A stretch of DNA of 64,000 bases from Comamonas testosteroni. Its GTDB lineage: Bacteria > Pseudomonadota > Gammaproteobacteria > Burkholderiales > Burkholderiaceae_C. The translations under genes and the position numbers were made by a program. Of the stretch, positions 17,140 to 25,558 are shown piece by piece (the stretch's first letter is position 1; each line of letters starts with the position of its first letter). The notes under the pieces were generated by a model. It had not been told where the DNA came from, did no database searches, and saw only the letters and a program-made list of their open reading frames with translations. The stretch is from positions 1,798,001 through 1,862,000 of the forward strand of contig NZ_CP043568.1 of NCBI RefSeq assembly GCF_014076415.1, written 5' to 3'.

Positions 17140-17628
17140 TCAGCCGCGATAGCTGGTGAAGACGGAAGTGCTGACATCGCTGCGCATCAGGCTTTGGGTG
17201 ACCAGCAGCACGTCGTAGGGGTCTTTGCGACCGCCGTACTCGGGGCCGTCCATGCCGGGGCTGCCAATGGGCATGCCCGGCACGGCGATGCCCAGCGCCT
17301 TGGGTTTTTGCTTCAGCAGCTTGTGCACATCGGCGGCAGGCACATGGCCTTCGACCAGATAACCGCCCACCAGGGCGGTATGGCAGGAACCCAGGCGGCC
17401 AGGCAGGCCCAGTTTGGCGCGTACGGCGCTGTTGCCCACGTCGTGCACCTTGACGGCGAAGCCAGCCTGCTCCATCAGGGCAATCCAGTCCTTGCAGCAG
17501 CCGCAGTTCGGGTCTTTCCAGACCTCCATGGCAATCTTGGCGGGAGCAGCCGCCATTGCTGGCAGCGCAGCCATGCCGGCAGCGGCGGCCAGCAGATGGA
17601 GAACGTGGCGGCGGTTGGTGCTTGTCAT
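17140..17628 (-). CDS. DUF411 metal-binding protein
   Basis: A 162-residue protein of the DUF411 family, which is frequent in copper-resistance clusters. The N-terminus is a signal peptide with paired Arg (NRRHVLHLL), ending at AMAA. Family motifs are WKDPNCGCCKDW, with three clustered Cys, then GSCHTALVGGYLVEGHVP and GIAVPGMPIGSPGM. The Cys cluster and the CHT motif are likely metal ligands in the periplasm. It lies between the CusF-like and cupredoxin genes with short gaps. Biochemical function is not established for the family. Confidence 0.87.
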   Translation of the reverse strand: MTSTNRRHVLHLLAAAAGMAALPAMAAAPAKIAMEVWKDPNCGCCKDWIALMEQAGFAVKVHDVGNSAVRAKLGLPGRLGSCHTALVGGYLVEGHVPAADVHKLLKQKPKALGIAVPGMPIGSPGMDGPEYGGRKDPYDVLLVTQSLMRSDVSTSVFTSYRG

Positions 17629-17647
17629 CGGGAATTCCTTTCTTGCG

Positions 17648-18130
17648 TTATTCGGTGACGGTGAAACGCCCCGTCATGCCGGCCTGGTAGTGGCCGGCGA
17701 TCAGGCAGGCGAAGTCGAATTCACCTGCGCGGTTGAAGCTCCACACCATGTCTTCGGTCTGGCCTGTGGCCACATGGGCCATATAGGGTTCGGCATGCTC
17801 CATGCCAGGGTACTTGAGCATCATCTGCGCGTGCTCATCGAGCGATGCCCGGGTGCCCAGCACCATCTCGTGCATGAGAAGGCCTTTGTTGGCTACGCGC
17901 AGGCGCAGGGTTTCGCCCTTTTTCACGCTGAAATGACTGGGGCTGAAGCGCATGTCGTCCGTCATCTCGATGGTGATGGTGCGCTGGGCCTCCCTGGCCT
18001 CGGCCGCAATGCCCCAGGGCTTTTGCTCCTTGATTACGGGAGCGCTGGCATGGCTGTTGTTTCCATGCGCAAAACTTGTAGTGACGCTTGCTGCCAAGGC
18101 GCAGGCAGCTATGAAATGAATCGTTTTCAT
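17648..18130 (-). CDS. periplasmic cupredoxin (plastocyanin/azurin-like)
   Basis: A 160-residue blue-copper-type protein. The signal peptide ends at SFA-HG. The type 1 copper ligands are visible as His in LLMHEMVLG and as Cys, His and Met in FACLIAGHYQAGM. The chain between is beta-rich. Such proteins carry electrons or bind periplasmic copper, and the neighbouring multicopper oxidase is a natural partner. It begins 15 bp after the oxidase stop codon, in the same operon. Confidence 0.88.
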   Translation of the reverse strand: MKTIHFIAACALAASVTTSFAHGNNSHASAPVIKEQKPWGIAAEAREAQRTITIEMTDDMRFSPSHFSVKKGETLRLRVANKGLLMHEMVLGTRASLDEHAQMMLKYPGMEHAEPYMAHVATGQTEDMVWSFNRAGEFDFACLIAGHYQAGMTGRFTVTE

Positions 18131-18145
18131 GGGAGTCTCCTTGCG

Positions 18146-19552
18146 TCAGTGCTGGGGGTGAGCACCCGTGGCGGGGCCGGCTTCGGGTTTGCGTACGGTG
18201 GCGGCACCGGGCGCGGTGCCGGGTGTGCTTTGACGGGGGGCATTGGCATCGAAAGGTGCGCCTTGCCATTCATAGGCGCGGGTGCCCTTGGGCTGCTGGT
18301 ACCAGCCGGGATCGCCATAGTCGTTGGCACCCAGGTTTTTGCGCACCTTGAAGCTGGTGAACATCCCGCCCATTTCGATGGGGCCGTAGGGGCCCTGGCC
18401 GGTCATCATGGGGAAGGTGTTATCGGGCAGAGGCATTTCCATGGCGCCCATATCGCCCATGCCGCGCTCGCCCATCAGCATGTAGTCGGGCACGATCTTC
18501 TGGATCTTGCCTACCAGGCCGCGGTGGTCCACGCCGATCATGGTGGGTACGTCGTGACCCATGGCGCCCATGGTGTGGTGGCTCTTGTGGCAGTGGAAAG
18601 CCCAGTCGCCGGGTTCGTCGGCAATGAATTCCACCTGGCGCATCTGGCCCACGGCCACATCCGTTGTCACTTCGGGCCAGCGGGCGGTCTTTGGCACGGG
18701 GCCGCCATCGGTGCCCGTGACCTCGAACTCATGGCCGTGGATATGGATGGGGTGGTTGGTCATGGTCAGATTGCCCACGCGGATGCGCACCTTGTCACCC
18801 TGACGAGCCACCAGCGGGCTGATGGCGGGGAAAGCGCGGCTGTTGAAAGTCCAGATATTGAAATCCGTCATCTCGTTGATACGCGGTGTCATGGTGCCGG
18901 GCTCGACCGCATAGGCGCTGAGCAGGAAGGCATAGTCGCGCTGCACCTTGTCGATCAGTGGGTGGGCTGTCTTGGGGTGGGTGATCCACAAGCCCATCAT
19001 GCCCATGGCCATCTGCACCATCTCATCCGAATGCGGGTGGTACATGAAGGTGCCAGGGCGGCGTGCCTCGAACTCGTAGACGAAGGTCTTGCCCGGCGGG
19101 ATATGGGGTTGGTTCAGGCCGCCCACACCGTCCATGCCATTGGGCAGACGCTGGCCATGCCAGTGGATGGTGGTGCTCTCGGGCAGGCGGTTGGTGACGA
19201 AGATGCGCACCTTGTCGCCTTCCACCACCTCGATCGTGGGGCCCGGCGACTGGCCGTTGTAGCCCCACATATTGACGAAAAAGCCGGGCGCCACCTCGCG
19301 CACCACGGGCTCGGCCACGAGGTGGAACTCCTTGACGCCCGCATTCATGCGCCAGGGCGTGGTCCAGCCGTTGAGCGTGACCACGCCCTGGTAGGGGCGA
19401 CCGTTGGGCGGCGTCAAAGGCGCAGCCGTCTCGGCGCTGCCTTGCATGACGGGCTCGGGCAGGGCAGCCATGGCAACCCGGCTGACGGCCATTGAAGTTG
19501 TGGCGGCTGCCACTGCAGTGGCAGCGCCAGTGAAAAAGGATCGGCGTTGCAT
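18146..19552 (-). CDS. multicopper oxidase (CopA/CueO-like)
   Basis: A 468-residue periplasmic laccase-like oxidase that probably oxidises Cu(I) to the less toxic Cu(II). A Tat signal is evident (QRRSFFTG). Copper ligand motifs appear in order: HWHG at 130-133, HPH at 172-174, HPIHIHGH near 290 and HCHKSHHTM near 340. The C-terminal third has many Met residues (MGERGMGDMGAMEM), which fits a Cu(I)-binding region, and the chain ends in HPQH. It starts one base after the TolC-type gene, so the two are coupled. It is closer in length to compact CueO/CumA-like enzymes than to the full 600-residue PcoA. Confidence 0.92.
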   Translation of the reverse strand: MQRRSFFTGAATAVAAATTSMAVSRVAMAALPEPVMQGSAETAAPLTPPNGRPYQGVVTLNGWTTPWRMNAGVKEFHLVAEPVVREVAPGFFVNMWGYNGQSPGPTIEVVEGDKVRIFVTNRLPESTTIHWHGQRLPNGMDGVGGLNQPHIPPGKTFVYEFEARRPGTFMYHPHSDEMVQMAMGMMGLWITHPKTAHPLIDKVQRDYAFLLSAYAVEPGTMTPRINEMTDFNIWTFNSRAFPAISPLVARQGDKVRIRVGNLTMTNHPIHIHGHEFEVTGTDGGPVPKTARWPEVTTDVAVGQMRQVEFIADEPGDWAFHCHKSHHTMGAMGHDVPTMIGVDHRGLVGKIQKIVPDYMLMGERGMGDMGAMEMPLPDNTFPMMTGQGPYGPIEMGGMFTSFKVRKNLGANDYGDPGWYQQPKGTRAYEWQGAPFDANAPRQSTPGTAPGAATVRKPEAGPATGAHPQH

Positions 19553-19553
19553 A

Positions 19554-20987
19554 TCAGTGACCTGCTTCGTTGTTGGCAGCGGGCGCTGCGCTGGTGTTGA
19601 CGGTGGGTGAGGTTCCTGGCGATGTGCCGGTCAGGGCCAGGCGCAGATCGGTCTCGGCCAGCCAGAAGTCGCGCTGGGCCTCGGTGGCGGTCACCACGGC
19701 CTGGGTGGTGCTGCGGGCCTGGGCCAGCAGCTGCCACACACTCATGAACATGCCGTTGTAGCGGTAGACGGTTTCTTCCTGCATCAGCTTGGCCAGGGGC
19801 AGGACCTCTGCCTGCTGCTGCTGGGCCAGGTCGTAAGCCGTGCGGTAGGCCAGCCAGTTGCTGCGGGCCTCGCTGCGCGCGCGTATGGCGTTGTCGCGCA
19901 GCAGCGATGCGCTGCGCAGCACCTGGTTGCGTGCCATGCCGCGCGCGGCAAAGCCCCAGTCAAACAGCGGCAGCGGGACGTCAAACTCCCAGCCCTGGGT
20001 CTTGTCGCTGTGGCCGGTGGCTCTGTCCGTGCTGGTGTTGTTGCTGTAGCTGGCGCCGATATCGCCAAAGATGGTGCCCACCGTGGCCCAGCCTTGGCGG
20101 CCGGCGGTCACATCCAGGTCGCGGCGCAGCGCGCCCAGATCCAGCCGCTGGCGCAGCGCCGTGGCCTCGGCGTCATCACCGCTGCGCAATTCGGCTGCTT
20201 TCGGCAGGGCGGGCAGCTGGGCGGGCAGCTTGTAGGCCAGTTGCTGTCCCCACAGACCCATGCGGCGGGCCAGCTGCTCGCGTTCCAGTTGGGCGTTGAG
20301 ACGCGCGCGTGCCAGCTGGGCGGCGGCCTGTTGCTGCTGGGCCAGTTCTCTGGCCTGGTCCATCTTGCTGAAGTTGCCGACCTGGGCCATGCGGCGGGCC
20401 AGCTCGCCGCCCAGGGCCGCAGCCTCGTGCATGCGTTCGTTGGCGGCCAGGGCTTGCTCGGCGGCCACGGCGCGCAGCCATGCGCGGCGCGTGTCTGAGG
20501 CCAGCAGCAGCACCTGCTGGGCGGCCGTCAGAGTGGCCTGCTCCATCTGCCAGCCCTGCCAGCGGCTGCGCCAGGGCAGGGTGATGAGCTGCACCAGGCC
20601 AAAGCTGAGCTGACGCTCGATCTCGCGCTCGTGGCCGTTGCGAAAGCGGCCGAAGGTAAAGCTGGGGTTGGGCAAGGTCAGGACCTGCACGCGCTGCGCG
20701 TCGGCAATGCCGAGCTGCGCCAGCTGGGCCTGCAGACCAGGGTTGTTGAGCAGGGCGATGCGCACGGCGGTGTCGGCATCGACAGGGGTTTTGAGCCAGT
20801 CGGCAATCTGGGTCTGCGCATCCTGCAGGGCTTGCGCGTCCGGCGACGGCAGTTGCGCGCCCGCAGGCAGTCTGCCTTCGGTATGTCTGGCCACGTCGCT
20901 GCGCAGTCCGTCGGGCGAGATGCTGGCGCAGCCAGCCAGCGCCAGTGCGACGAGCAATGGCGCGGCTTTGAATGCAAGGCGCTTCAT
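19554..20987 (-). CDS. TolC-family outer-membrane channel lipoprotein
   Basis: An outer-membrane efflux protein of about 477 residues. MKRLAFKAAPLLVALALAGC has a lipobox, so it should be acylated. The body has the two long coiled-coil halves of TolC/CusC proteins (Gln/Ala/Leu-rich helices around 170-250 and 380-440). I start at the ATG at 20987 because GGAGG lies just upstream and the ATG overlaps the stop of the preceding small gene (ATGA). No membrane-fusion or RND protein is present in the cluster, so this channel must use a pump encoded elsewhere or have a different role. Confidence 0.87.
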   Translation of the reverse strand: MKRLAFKAAPLLVALALAGCASISPDGLRSDVARHTEGRLPAGAQLPSPDAQALQDAQTQIADWLKTPVDADTAVRIALLNNPGLQAQLAQLGIADAQRVQVLTLPNPSFTFGRFRNGHEREIERQLSFGLVQLITLPWRSRWQGWQMEQATLTAAQQVLLLASDTRRAWLRAVAAEQALAANERMHEAAALGGELARRMAQVGNFSKMDQARELAQQQQAAAQLARARLNAQLEREQLARRMGLWGQQLAYKLPAQLPALPKAAELRSGDDAEATALRQRLDLGALRRDLDVTAGRQGWATVGTIFGDIGASYSNNTSTDRATGHSDKTQGWEFDVPLPLFDWGFAARGMARNQVLRSASLLRDNAIRARSEARSNWLAYRTAYDLAQQQQAEVLPLAKLMQEETVYRYNGMFMSVWQLLAQARSTTQAVVTATEAQRDFWLAETDLRLALTGTSPGTSPTVNTSAAPAANNEAGH

Positions 20988-21343
20988 GGCTGGCCTCCGT
21001 GATGGTGCTGATGTGCGGAAGCAGCGCTGTCCGGGGCTGATCCGGAGGCATTGCCCTGGGATTTCTCCCACCTGAGCAGATCGCCATGGCCGCGCGTGAA
21101 CTCGCCCACGGCAGCATTGGCGGCCCTCCAGTCTCCGGGCTGGGCGACGATGGCGGCGCTGGCGGCAAGCGGCTGGTGCTGAAGCGCCAGCGTGGGAGCG
21201 GCGGGGTTGAAAACGCTGTGACTGCTGGCCGGGGACTGGGCCACCGGGAGAGTCTGCTCGGACGGCTGGGCCAGGAGCGGCGGGCTGACGCCGGCCATGA
21301 GCAAAACCATGGCTGTCAAAGAAAGAGGATGCGCTTGGCGCAT
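20984..21343 (-). CDS. small periplasmic protein of the metal cluster, unknown function
   Basis: A 119-residue secreted protein. The first 26 residues are a signal peptide ending at PLLAQ. The mature part has a GDWRAANAAVGEFTRGH segment followed by a His-rich end (HQHHHGG), suited to metal binding. I do not recognise a named family, though similar short proteins occur beside TolC-type genes in copper/silver clusters. Its stop overlaps the TolC start by four bases, which supports a shared function and translation coupling. Confidence 0.72.
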   Translation of the reverse strand: MRQAHPLSLTAMVLLMAGVSPPLLAQPSEQTLPVAQSPASSHSVFNPAAPTLALQHQPLAASAAIVAQPGDWRAANAAVGEFTRGHGDLLRWEKSQGNASGSAPDSAASAHQHHHGGQP

Positions 21344-21410
21344 AGGGGATTCCTGTCGTCTAAAACCGGGAGAAAGTCCGCAGTTTTGAGCGTTTTACGG
21401 CTCAAACCTA

Positions 21411-21440
21411 GATAGCAAAAGCGATGGCTGCTATCAAAAT
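21411..21440. repeat. dispersed GATAGC-type repeat, copy 1
   Basis: Read on the minus strand it is TTTTGATAGCAGCCATCGCT followed by TTTGCTATC. It resembles the elements at 21976 and 39793. It lies between two minus-strand genes of the metal cluster. I associate this pattern with the Comamonadaceae; function is unknown. Confidence 0.45.
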
Positions 21441-21458
21441 GCGGACGCACCTAGGGCG

Positions 21459-21920
21459 TCAGAGCGCAGAAATCGGTGGTTTGACGAGTTCGGCAGGCGC
21501 GGCGCTGGCAAAGCGCGCTGCACCATGGGCCGGCTGGGCGGCCAGGGGGAGACTGGAGTGAAGCGTCAGCAACTCGGGATTGGCCAGCGTCGAGTGGCAG
21601 ATGCCGCAGGCCGTGCAATGGCCTTCATGCTGGTGGCAGTCGCTGTCGGCAGCATTGGCGCTGCAGCTGACGGCCCCTGCAGGGCCTGCCTTGTGGGACG
21701 CGGCCATGTCGTGATGCGGCTGTGCGTCGGCCACGAGGCTTGCATGCGCGTGGTGCAAAGCGGCTGCCATGGAGGCCACTTCGTCCAGGCTTTGCGTCTG
21801 CACCAGCCCATGTCCCATGTGATGGGCCTGGTCGGTGTTCTGCTCCATGGCCATGGCATCGCCTGCCAGACCACGCAGGGCCAGCAGCAAAACCATGAAC
21901 AGAGAGAAAAAGCGACGCAT
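21459..21920 (-). CDS. His/Cys-rich secreted protein of the metal cluster
   Basis: From the ATG at 21920 the protein has 153 residues, beginning MRRFFSLFMVLLLALRGLAG, a typical signal peptide. The mature part has many His (HHMGHG, HHAHASL, QPHHDM) and a Cys/His knot in the order DCHQHEGHCTACGICHS. It resembles small copper-responsive proteins of the DUF2946 sort, but I cannot fix the family. It lies between cadA and the TolC operon on the same strand. The longer frame from 22007 would put non-signal sequence in front, so I prefer the shorter form. Confidence 0.7.
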   Translation of the reverse strand: MRRFFSLFMVLLLALRGLAGDAMAMEQNTDQAHHMGHGLVQTQSLDEVASMAAALHHAHASLVADAQPHHDMAASHKAGPAGAVSCSANAADSDCHQHEGHCTACGICHSTLANPELLTLHSSLPLAAQPAHGAARFASAAPAELVKPPISAL

Positions 21921-21975
21921 GAGGTGAATGATAGCGAAGGGCGGGGTTAGTTCCCCGCCTGGTGCAGAAAATCGC

Positions 21976-22014
21976 AAATTAGATAGCTGCTTGCGCTTGC
22001 CTATCAAGATCTAA
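21976..22014. repeat. dispersed GATAGC-type repeat, copy 2
   Basis: AAATTAGATAGCTGCTTGCG continues with CTTGCCTATCAAGATC. It shares the GATAGC...GCGCTT core with the other two copies and sits 10 bp before the 3' end of cadA. Confidence 0.45.
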
Positions 22015-22023
22015 GGTCGAATT

Positions 22024-24171
22024 TCATGCGTTTTCAGGCCTGTTCCCCCAATGACGCAGGCGCAGGCCATTGGCGACCACCAGCAGGCTCACGCCCATGT
22101 CGGCCAGCACTGCCAGCCACATGCTGGCATTGCCGCTGACGGCCAGAATGAAGAAGGCCAGCTTGATGCCCAGGGCCAGGCTGATGTTCTGCCAGAGCAC
22201 GCTGTGCGCGCGCTGCGAGAGATCAACCACCTCGGGAATGCGGCGCAGGTCGTCGTTCATGAGCACCACATCGGCGGTCTCCATGGCCATGTCGGTGGCG
22301 TGCATGCCGCCCATGGCAAAGCCTATGTCGGCCTGGGCCAGCGCCGGTGCGTCGTTGATGCCGTCGCCTGTCATGGCCGTGGGGCCGATGTCGCGCTGCA
22401 ACTCGCTCAGAGTCTTGAGCTTGTCCTCGGGCAGCATATTGCCGCGCGCGTCGCTGATGCCTGCTTCCGCGGCTACCGTGCGCACGGTGGCACTGTTGTC
22501 GCCGCTGAGGACAATGGGCTTGACGCCCAGTGCCTGCAACTGGGTCACAGCCGCCTTGGCCTGCGGACGCAGCGGGTCGGCCACGGCAAACAGCGCCTGC
22601 ACGCCCTGCTCATTGGCCAGCAGGGTGACGGTGCGGCCTTGTTGCTCCTGCAGCATCAGCGCGGCCTGGAGTTCGGCACTGTCCCAGCCTTGCTCGCCCA
22701 CCCAGCGCAGATTGGCCAGCGTCCAGCGTTCACCGCCGATCTGGGCCTGCACGCCGCGGCCGGGCAGGGCCTGCAATTGCTGAGTCGAGGCCTGAGCTTC
22801 GGCAAGCTCCTTGCCTGTCTGCTCCTCCAGCCCTTGGGCAATCGCGCGCGATACCGGGTGGTCGGAGCGCGATGCCAGCGCATAGGCACGGGCAGCGGCG
22901 TCATCGCTGCTCGCCGCATTCCAGCTCTGCCAGTCCACCAGCCTGGGCGAGCCCGTGGTCAGCGTTCCGGTCTTGTCGAGTGCAATCGCCTTGAGCTGGC
23001 GGGCCGACTCCAGCGCGCTGCCACCCTTGATGAGAATGCCGCGCTTGGCCGCAGCCGTGAGCGCGCTGACCACGGTGACGGGGGTGGACAGCACCAGGGC
23101 GCAGGGGCAGGCGATGACCAGCAGGGCCAGGGCCTGGTAAGCGGCCTGGTGCCAGCTCCAGTCCAGCAGCCAGGGGGCGAGCAGGCCCAGGGCAATCGCC
23201 AGCACGAGAACGATGGGGGTGTAGATCTCGGCGAAGCGGTCGACAAAGCGCTGGGTGGGGGCCTTGGAGGACTGTGCCTGCTCCACGGCATGGACGATGC
23301 GTGCAATCAGGCTGTCGCTGGCCGGCGCGGTTACACGCAGGTGCAACTCGCCGTCCTGGTTGATGGAGCCTGCATACAGCTCGTCGCCCGGGCCTTTGTG
23401 CGCTAGCGCGCTCTCGCCGGTGATGGGGGCCTGGTTGACCGAGCTTTCGCCCTCGGTGACCAGTCCGTCCAGCGGCACGCGAGCGCCTGGCGTCACGCGC
23501 AGCACGGCGCCCAGGGGCACCTCGCTGGCGGCCATGCGCAGGGTGGTACCGTCGGGTTGCAGCACATCGGCAGTTTCGGGCGCGAGTTGCAGCAGGTTGC
23601 GGATGGCCAGGCGGGCCTTGTCCATGGCCTGGTCTTCGATGCGCTCGGCAGCCGCATAAAGGGCCATGACCATGGCGGCTTCGGGCCACTGGCCGATGAT
23701 GAAGGCACCGGTGACGGCCACGGCCATCAGTGCATGAATCCCGAGCCTGAAGCGCAGCAGATCCTTGAGACCGGCCTTGTAGACGCCCAGACCCGACAGC
23801 GCTATACCCAGAACGGCCAGTGCCATGCCAAGGTATTGAAGCGTCGAGTTGGCGCCGTCGCCGCCAAACCAGTGGCAGGCCTCGGCCGCCAGCGCCGCCG
23901 CCAGAGCGGCGTAGATGCGCGGCCAGCCGGGCAGCACGCCATGGTCGTGAGCATGGTCGTGACCGTCACCCTCATCGTGAGCCTGGCTCTTGGCTGGCTC
24001 GCTGATGGAAAACGGTGCGCAGCAGCCGGTTCCGCAGGCCGATGTGGCTGTGGCGGCAATGGGTTTCGAAGTGGCGGGCACATGTTCATGCGGATGTGCA
24101 TGATCGTGATCATGTGAATGACCATTGTGGCCGCCGCCATGGGCGTGGGTGGACAGGCTTTCTTGCTTCAT
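22024..24171 (-). CDS. cadA: Cd/Zn/Pb-exporting P-type ATPase CadA
   Basis: A 715-residue P1B-type ATPase that pumps divalent soft metals out of the cytoplasm. The N-terminus is metal-binding, with 15 His in the first 77 residues and a CGTGCC cluster at 46-51. It has TGES at 251-254 (actuator), CPC at 355-357 in the membrane ion site, DKTGT at 399-403 (phosphorylated Asp400), a GDGINDAPALAQAD hinge and a terminal helix MGVSLLVVANGLRL. The CPC motif alone does not separate Cd/Zn from Cu pumps; the divergent CadR/PbrR regulator points to Cd, Zn or Pb. The ATG sits where transcription should begin, so the mRNA may be leaderless. Confidence 0.92.
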   Translation of the reverse strand: MKQESLSTHAHGGGHNGHSHDHDHAHPHEHVPATSKPIAATATSACGTGCCAPFSISEPAKSQAHDEGDGHDHAHDHGVLPGWPRIYAALAAALAAEACHWFGGDGANSTLQYLGMALAVLGIALSGLGVYKAGLKDLLRFRLGIHALMAVAVTGAFIIGQWPEAAMVMALYAAAERIEDQAMDKARLAIRNLLQLAPETADVLQPDGTTLRMAASEVPLGAVLRVTPGARVPLDGLVTEGESSVNQAPITGESALAHKGPGDELYAGSINQDGELHLRVTAPASDSLIARIVHAVEQAQSSKAPTQRFVDRFAEIYTPIVLVLAIALGLLAPWLLDWSWHQAAYQALALLVIACPCALVLSTPVTVVSALTAAAKRGILIKGGSALESARQLKAIALDKTGTLTTGSPRLVDWQSWNAASSDDAAARAYALASRSDHPVSRAIAQGLEEQTGKELAEAQASTQQLQALPGRGVQAQIGGERWTLANLRWVGEQGWDSAELQAALMLQEQQGRTVTLLANEQGVQALFAVADPLRPQAKAAVTQLQALGVKPIVLSGDNSATVRTVAAEAGISDARGNMLPEDKLKTLSELQRDIGPTAMTGDGINDAPALAQADIGFAMGGMHATDMAMETADVVLMNDDLRRIPEVVDLSQRAHSVLWQNISLALGIKLAFFILAVSGNASMWLAVLADMGVSLLVVANGLRLRHWGNRPENA

Positions 24172-24177
24172 GGCAGT

Positions 24178-24208
24178 ATTGAAAACAATAAAGTCACTTC
24201 AAGGTCAA
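24178..24208 (-). promoter_or_regulatory. MerR-type cadA promoter/operator with 19-bp spacer
   Basis: On the minus strand, TTGACC (24203-24208) and TTCAAT (24178-24183) are separated by 19 bp, the overlong spacing that MerR-family activators correct by twisting DNA. A near-palindrome TAAAGT-C-ACTTCA (24189-24201, one mismatch) lies within the spacer, as expected for the regulator site. The whole site fits in the 39-bp gap between the cadA and cadR start codons. Confidence 0.72.
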
Positions 24209-24210
24209 GC

Positions 24211-24684
24211 ATGTCACTCAATTCGCACGATATTCCGCGCTGGCGCATTGGCGAGGCCGCGAAGCGTTCCGGCATTGCTGCAGCCAATATCCGCTACTAC
24301 GAGAAGGAGCAATTGCTCTCGCCCGGCATGCGCGAGGACAACCAGTACCGGCTCTATACCGATGGAGATGTTCACAGGCTGCGTTTTATTCGGCTGTGCC
24401 GGGCCATGGATATGTCGCTCGACGAAGTGCGCACCCTGCTGGCGCTCGATGGTGCGCGCAAGGCCGATTGCGTGGCTGCCAACAAAACCCTGGACGCCCA
24501 TCTGGGCCATGTGCGCGAGCGGCTGGCCGAGCTGCAGGCTCTGGAGCATGAGCTGATGCAGCTGCGCAGCCAGTGCGACGGCTCGGACAGCTTTTGCCAC
24601 ATCATCGAGGCCCTGCATGCACAGGCCGATGAGCCCCTGCCCGAGGGCCTGCAGGGCAGTGCTGCGGCAAAGCGCCATGTCTGA
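24211..24684 (+). CDS. cadR: MerR-family metal-responsive regulator CadR/PbrR type
   Basis: A 157-residue regulator. The MerR winged helix is at the N-terminus (RIGEAAKRSGIAAANIRYYE), followed by a dimerisation helix and a metal-binding end. Cys87, Cys122 and Cys129 are spaced 35 and 7 apart, the same spacing as the Cys77/112/119 triad of CadR and PbrR, which coordinates Cd(II) or Pb(II). The tail lacks the His-rich end of Pseudomonas CadR. I chose the ATG at 24211 since the longer frame would run back through the promoter. It activates cadA from the shared gap. Confidence 0.9.
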   Translation: MSLNSHDIPRWRIGEAAKRSGIAAANIRYYEKEQLLSPGMREDNQYRLYTDGDVHRLRFIRLCRAMDMSLDEVRTLLALDGARKADCVAANKTLDAHLGHVRERLAELQALEHELMQLRSQCDGSDSFCHIIEALHAQADEPLPEGLQGSAAAKRHV

Positions 24685-24741
24685 CAGGCGGCAACTATGG
24701 CGGCTGCGCCCCTGTCCTGCAGTGGACGCTATCATTCCTGC

Positions 24742-25545
24742 ATGAGCTGGAGTGAAACCACCATCAAGCTGCCGGGGCGGATCTGGGCCGCGCTGGGCGC
24801 GCAGGCCCTGGCGTGGTGGCGCAGCATTTATCTGACCGCCGTGCTGCTCGTGCTGGTGACGTCGCCGTCCAGCTACCACAGGCGCGGGCGGGCCATGCTG
24901 GCCCAGCAGATGTATGCGCAGACCGCTCCCATACTCACGGGCTTCACCGCGCTGGCAGCCCTGCTGTGTGCGGTGATTGCGCGCATCGTCATTGTCACCG
25001 CACAGAGTTACGGCCTGTCACGCTATGCGCTGGATCTGGTGGTGCGGGTGATGGTGATCGAGCTGATACCGCTGACGGCTGCACTGTTTGTAGCCATGCG
25101 CTGCACCATTCCAGCCGGCGTGCAGGTGGTGCAGATGCGTATGCAGGGCCAGCTCGCGAAGTGGAAGACGCAAGGCATTGACCCTGTCCGTGCGGCGCTG
25201 GTGCCGCGTGCGGCGGCGGGCGTGTTTGCGGCCATCACACTGGCCGCACTCAGCTGCATCGTGGCCTTGGTCACTGTGTACTTGAGCGTCTACGGCTTCA
25301 GCCTGGCCGGGTTTGGTGCGTACACGCGCATCTTTGGCCAGATCTTCACACCGTCGCTGACGCTGGTGTTCGTGCTCAAGACCTGGTTTTTCAGCCTCAC
25401 GGTAGCCGTCATGCCGCTGGCCTCTGCCATGTATACGCCGGTTGCGCGACATAGGCAGGGCGGGGCGGAGCTGGGAGGCTTTGCACGCATGTTTGCCGTG
25501 TTGCTTCTGATCGAGGTGATCTCGCTCATGGGCAACTATTACTGA
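24742..25545 (+). CDS. MlaE-family ABC permease
   Basis: A 267-residue inner-membrane protein with about five hydrophobic segments and the MlaE/Ttg2B-like core (VVRVMVIELIPLTAALFVAMR). MlaE proteins are the permeases of lipid-moving MCE transporters in the cell envelope. The ATG at 24742 is preferred over the upstream frame start because the sequence in between is not family-like. The next gene is an MCE-domain protein 13 bp downstream, so this is a lipid transport operon. The usual MlaF ATPase gene is missing here. Confidence 0.85.
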   Translation: MSWSETTIKLPGRIWAALGAQALAWWRSIYLTAVLLVLVTSPSSYHRRGRAMLAQQMYAQTAPILTGFTALAALLCAVIARIVIVTAQSYGLSRYALDLVVRVMVIELIPLTAALFVAMRCTIPAGVQVVQMRMQGQLAKWKTQGIDPVRAALVPRAAAGVFAAITLAALSCIVALVTVYLSVYGFSLAGFGAYTRIFGQIFTPSLTLVFVLKTWFFSLTVAVMPLASAMYTPVARHRQGGAELGGFARMFAVLLLIEVISLMGNYY

Positions 25546-25558
25546 AAAGGATGGAGCC

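Noticed and set aside
17414..19495. 693-codon plus-strand frame across the copper genes
   Set aside because: It runs antisense to DUF411, cupredoxin and multicopper oxidase genes, all clearly identified on the minus strand. Its product is His/Gly-rich and unlike any family.
22051..23406. 451-codon plus-strand frame opposite cadA
   Set aside because: Antisense of a P-type ATPase with all motifs identified.
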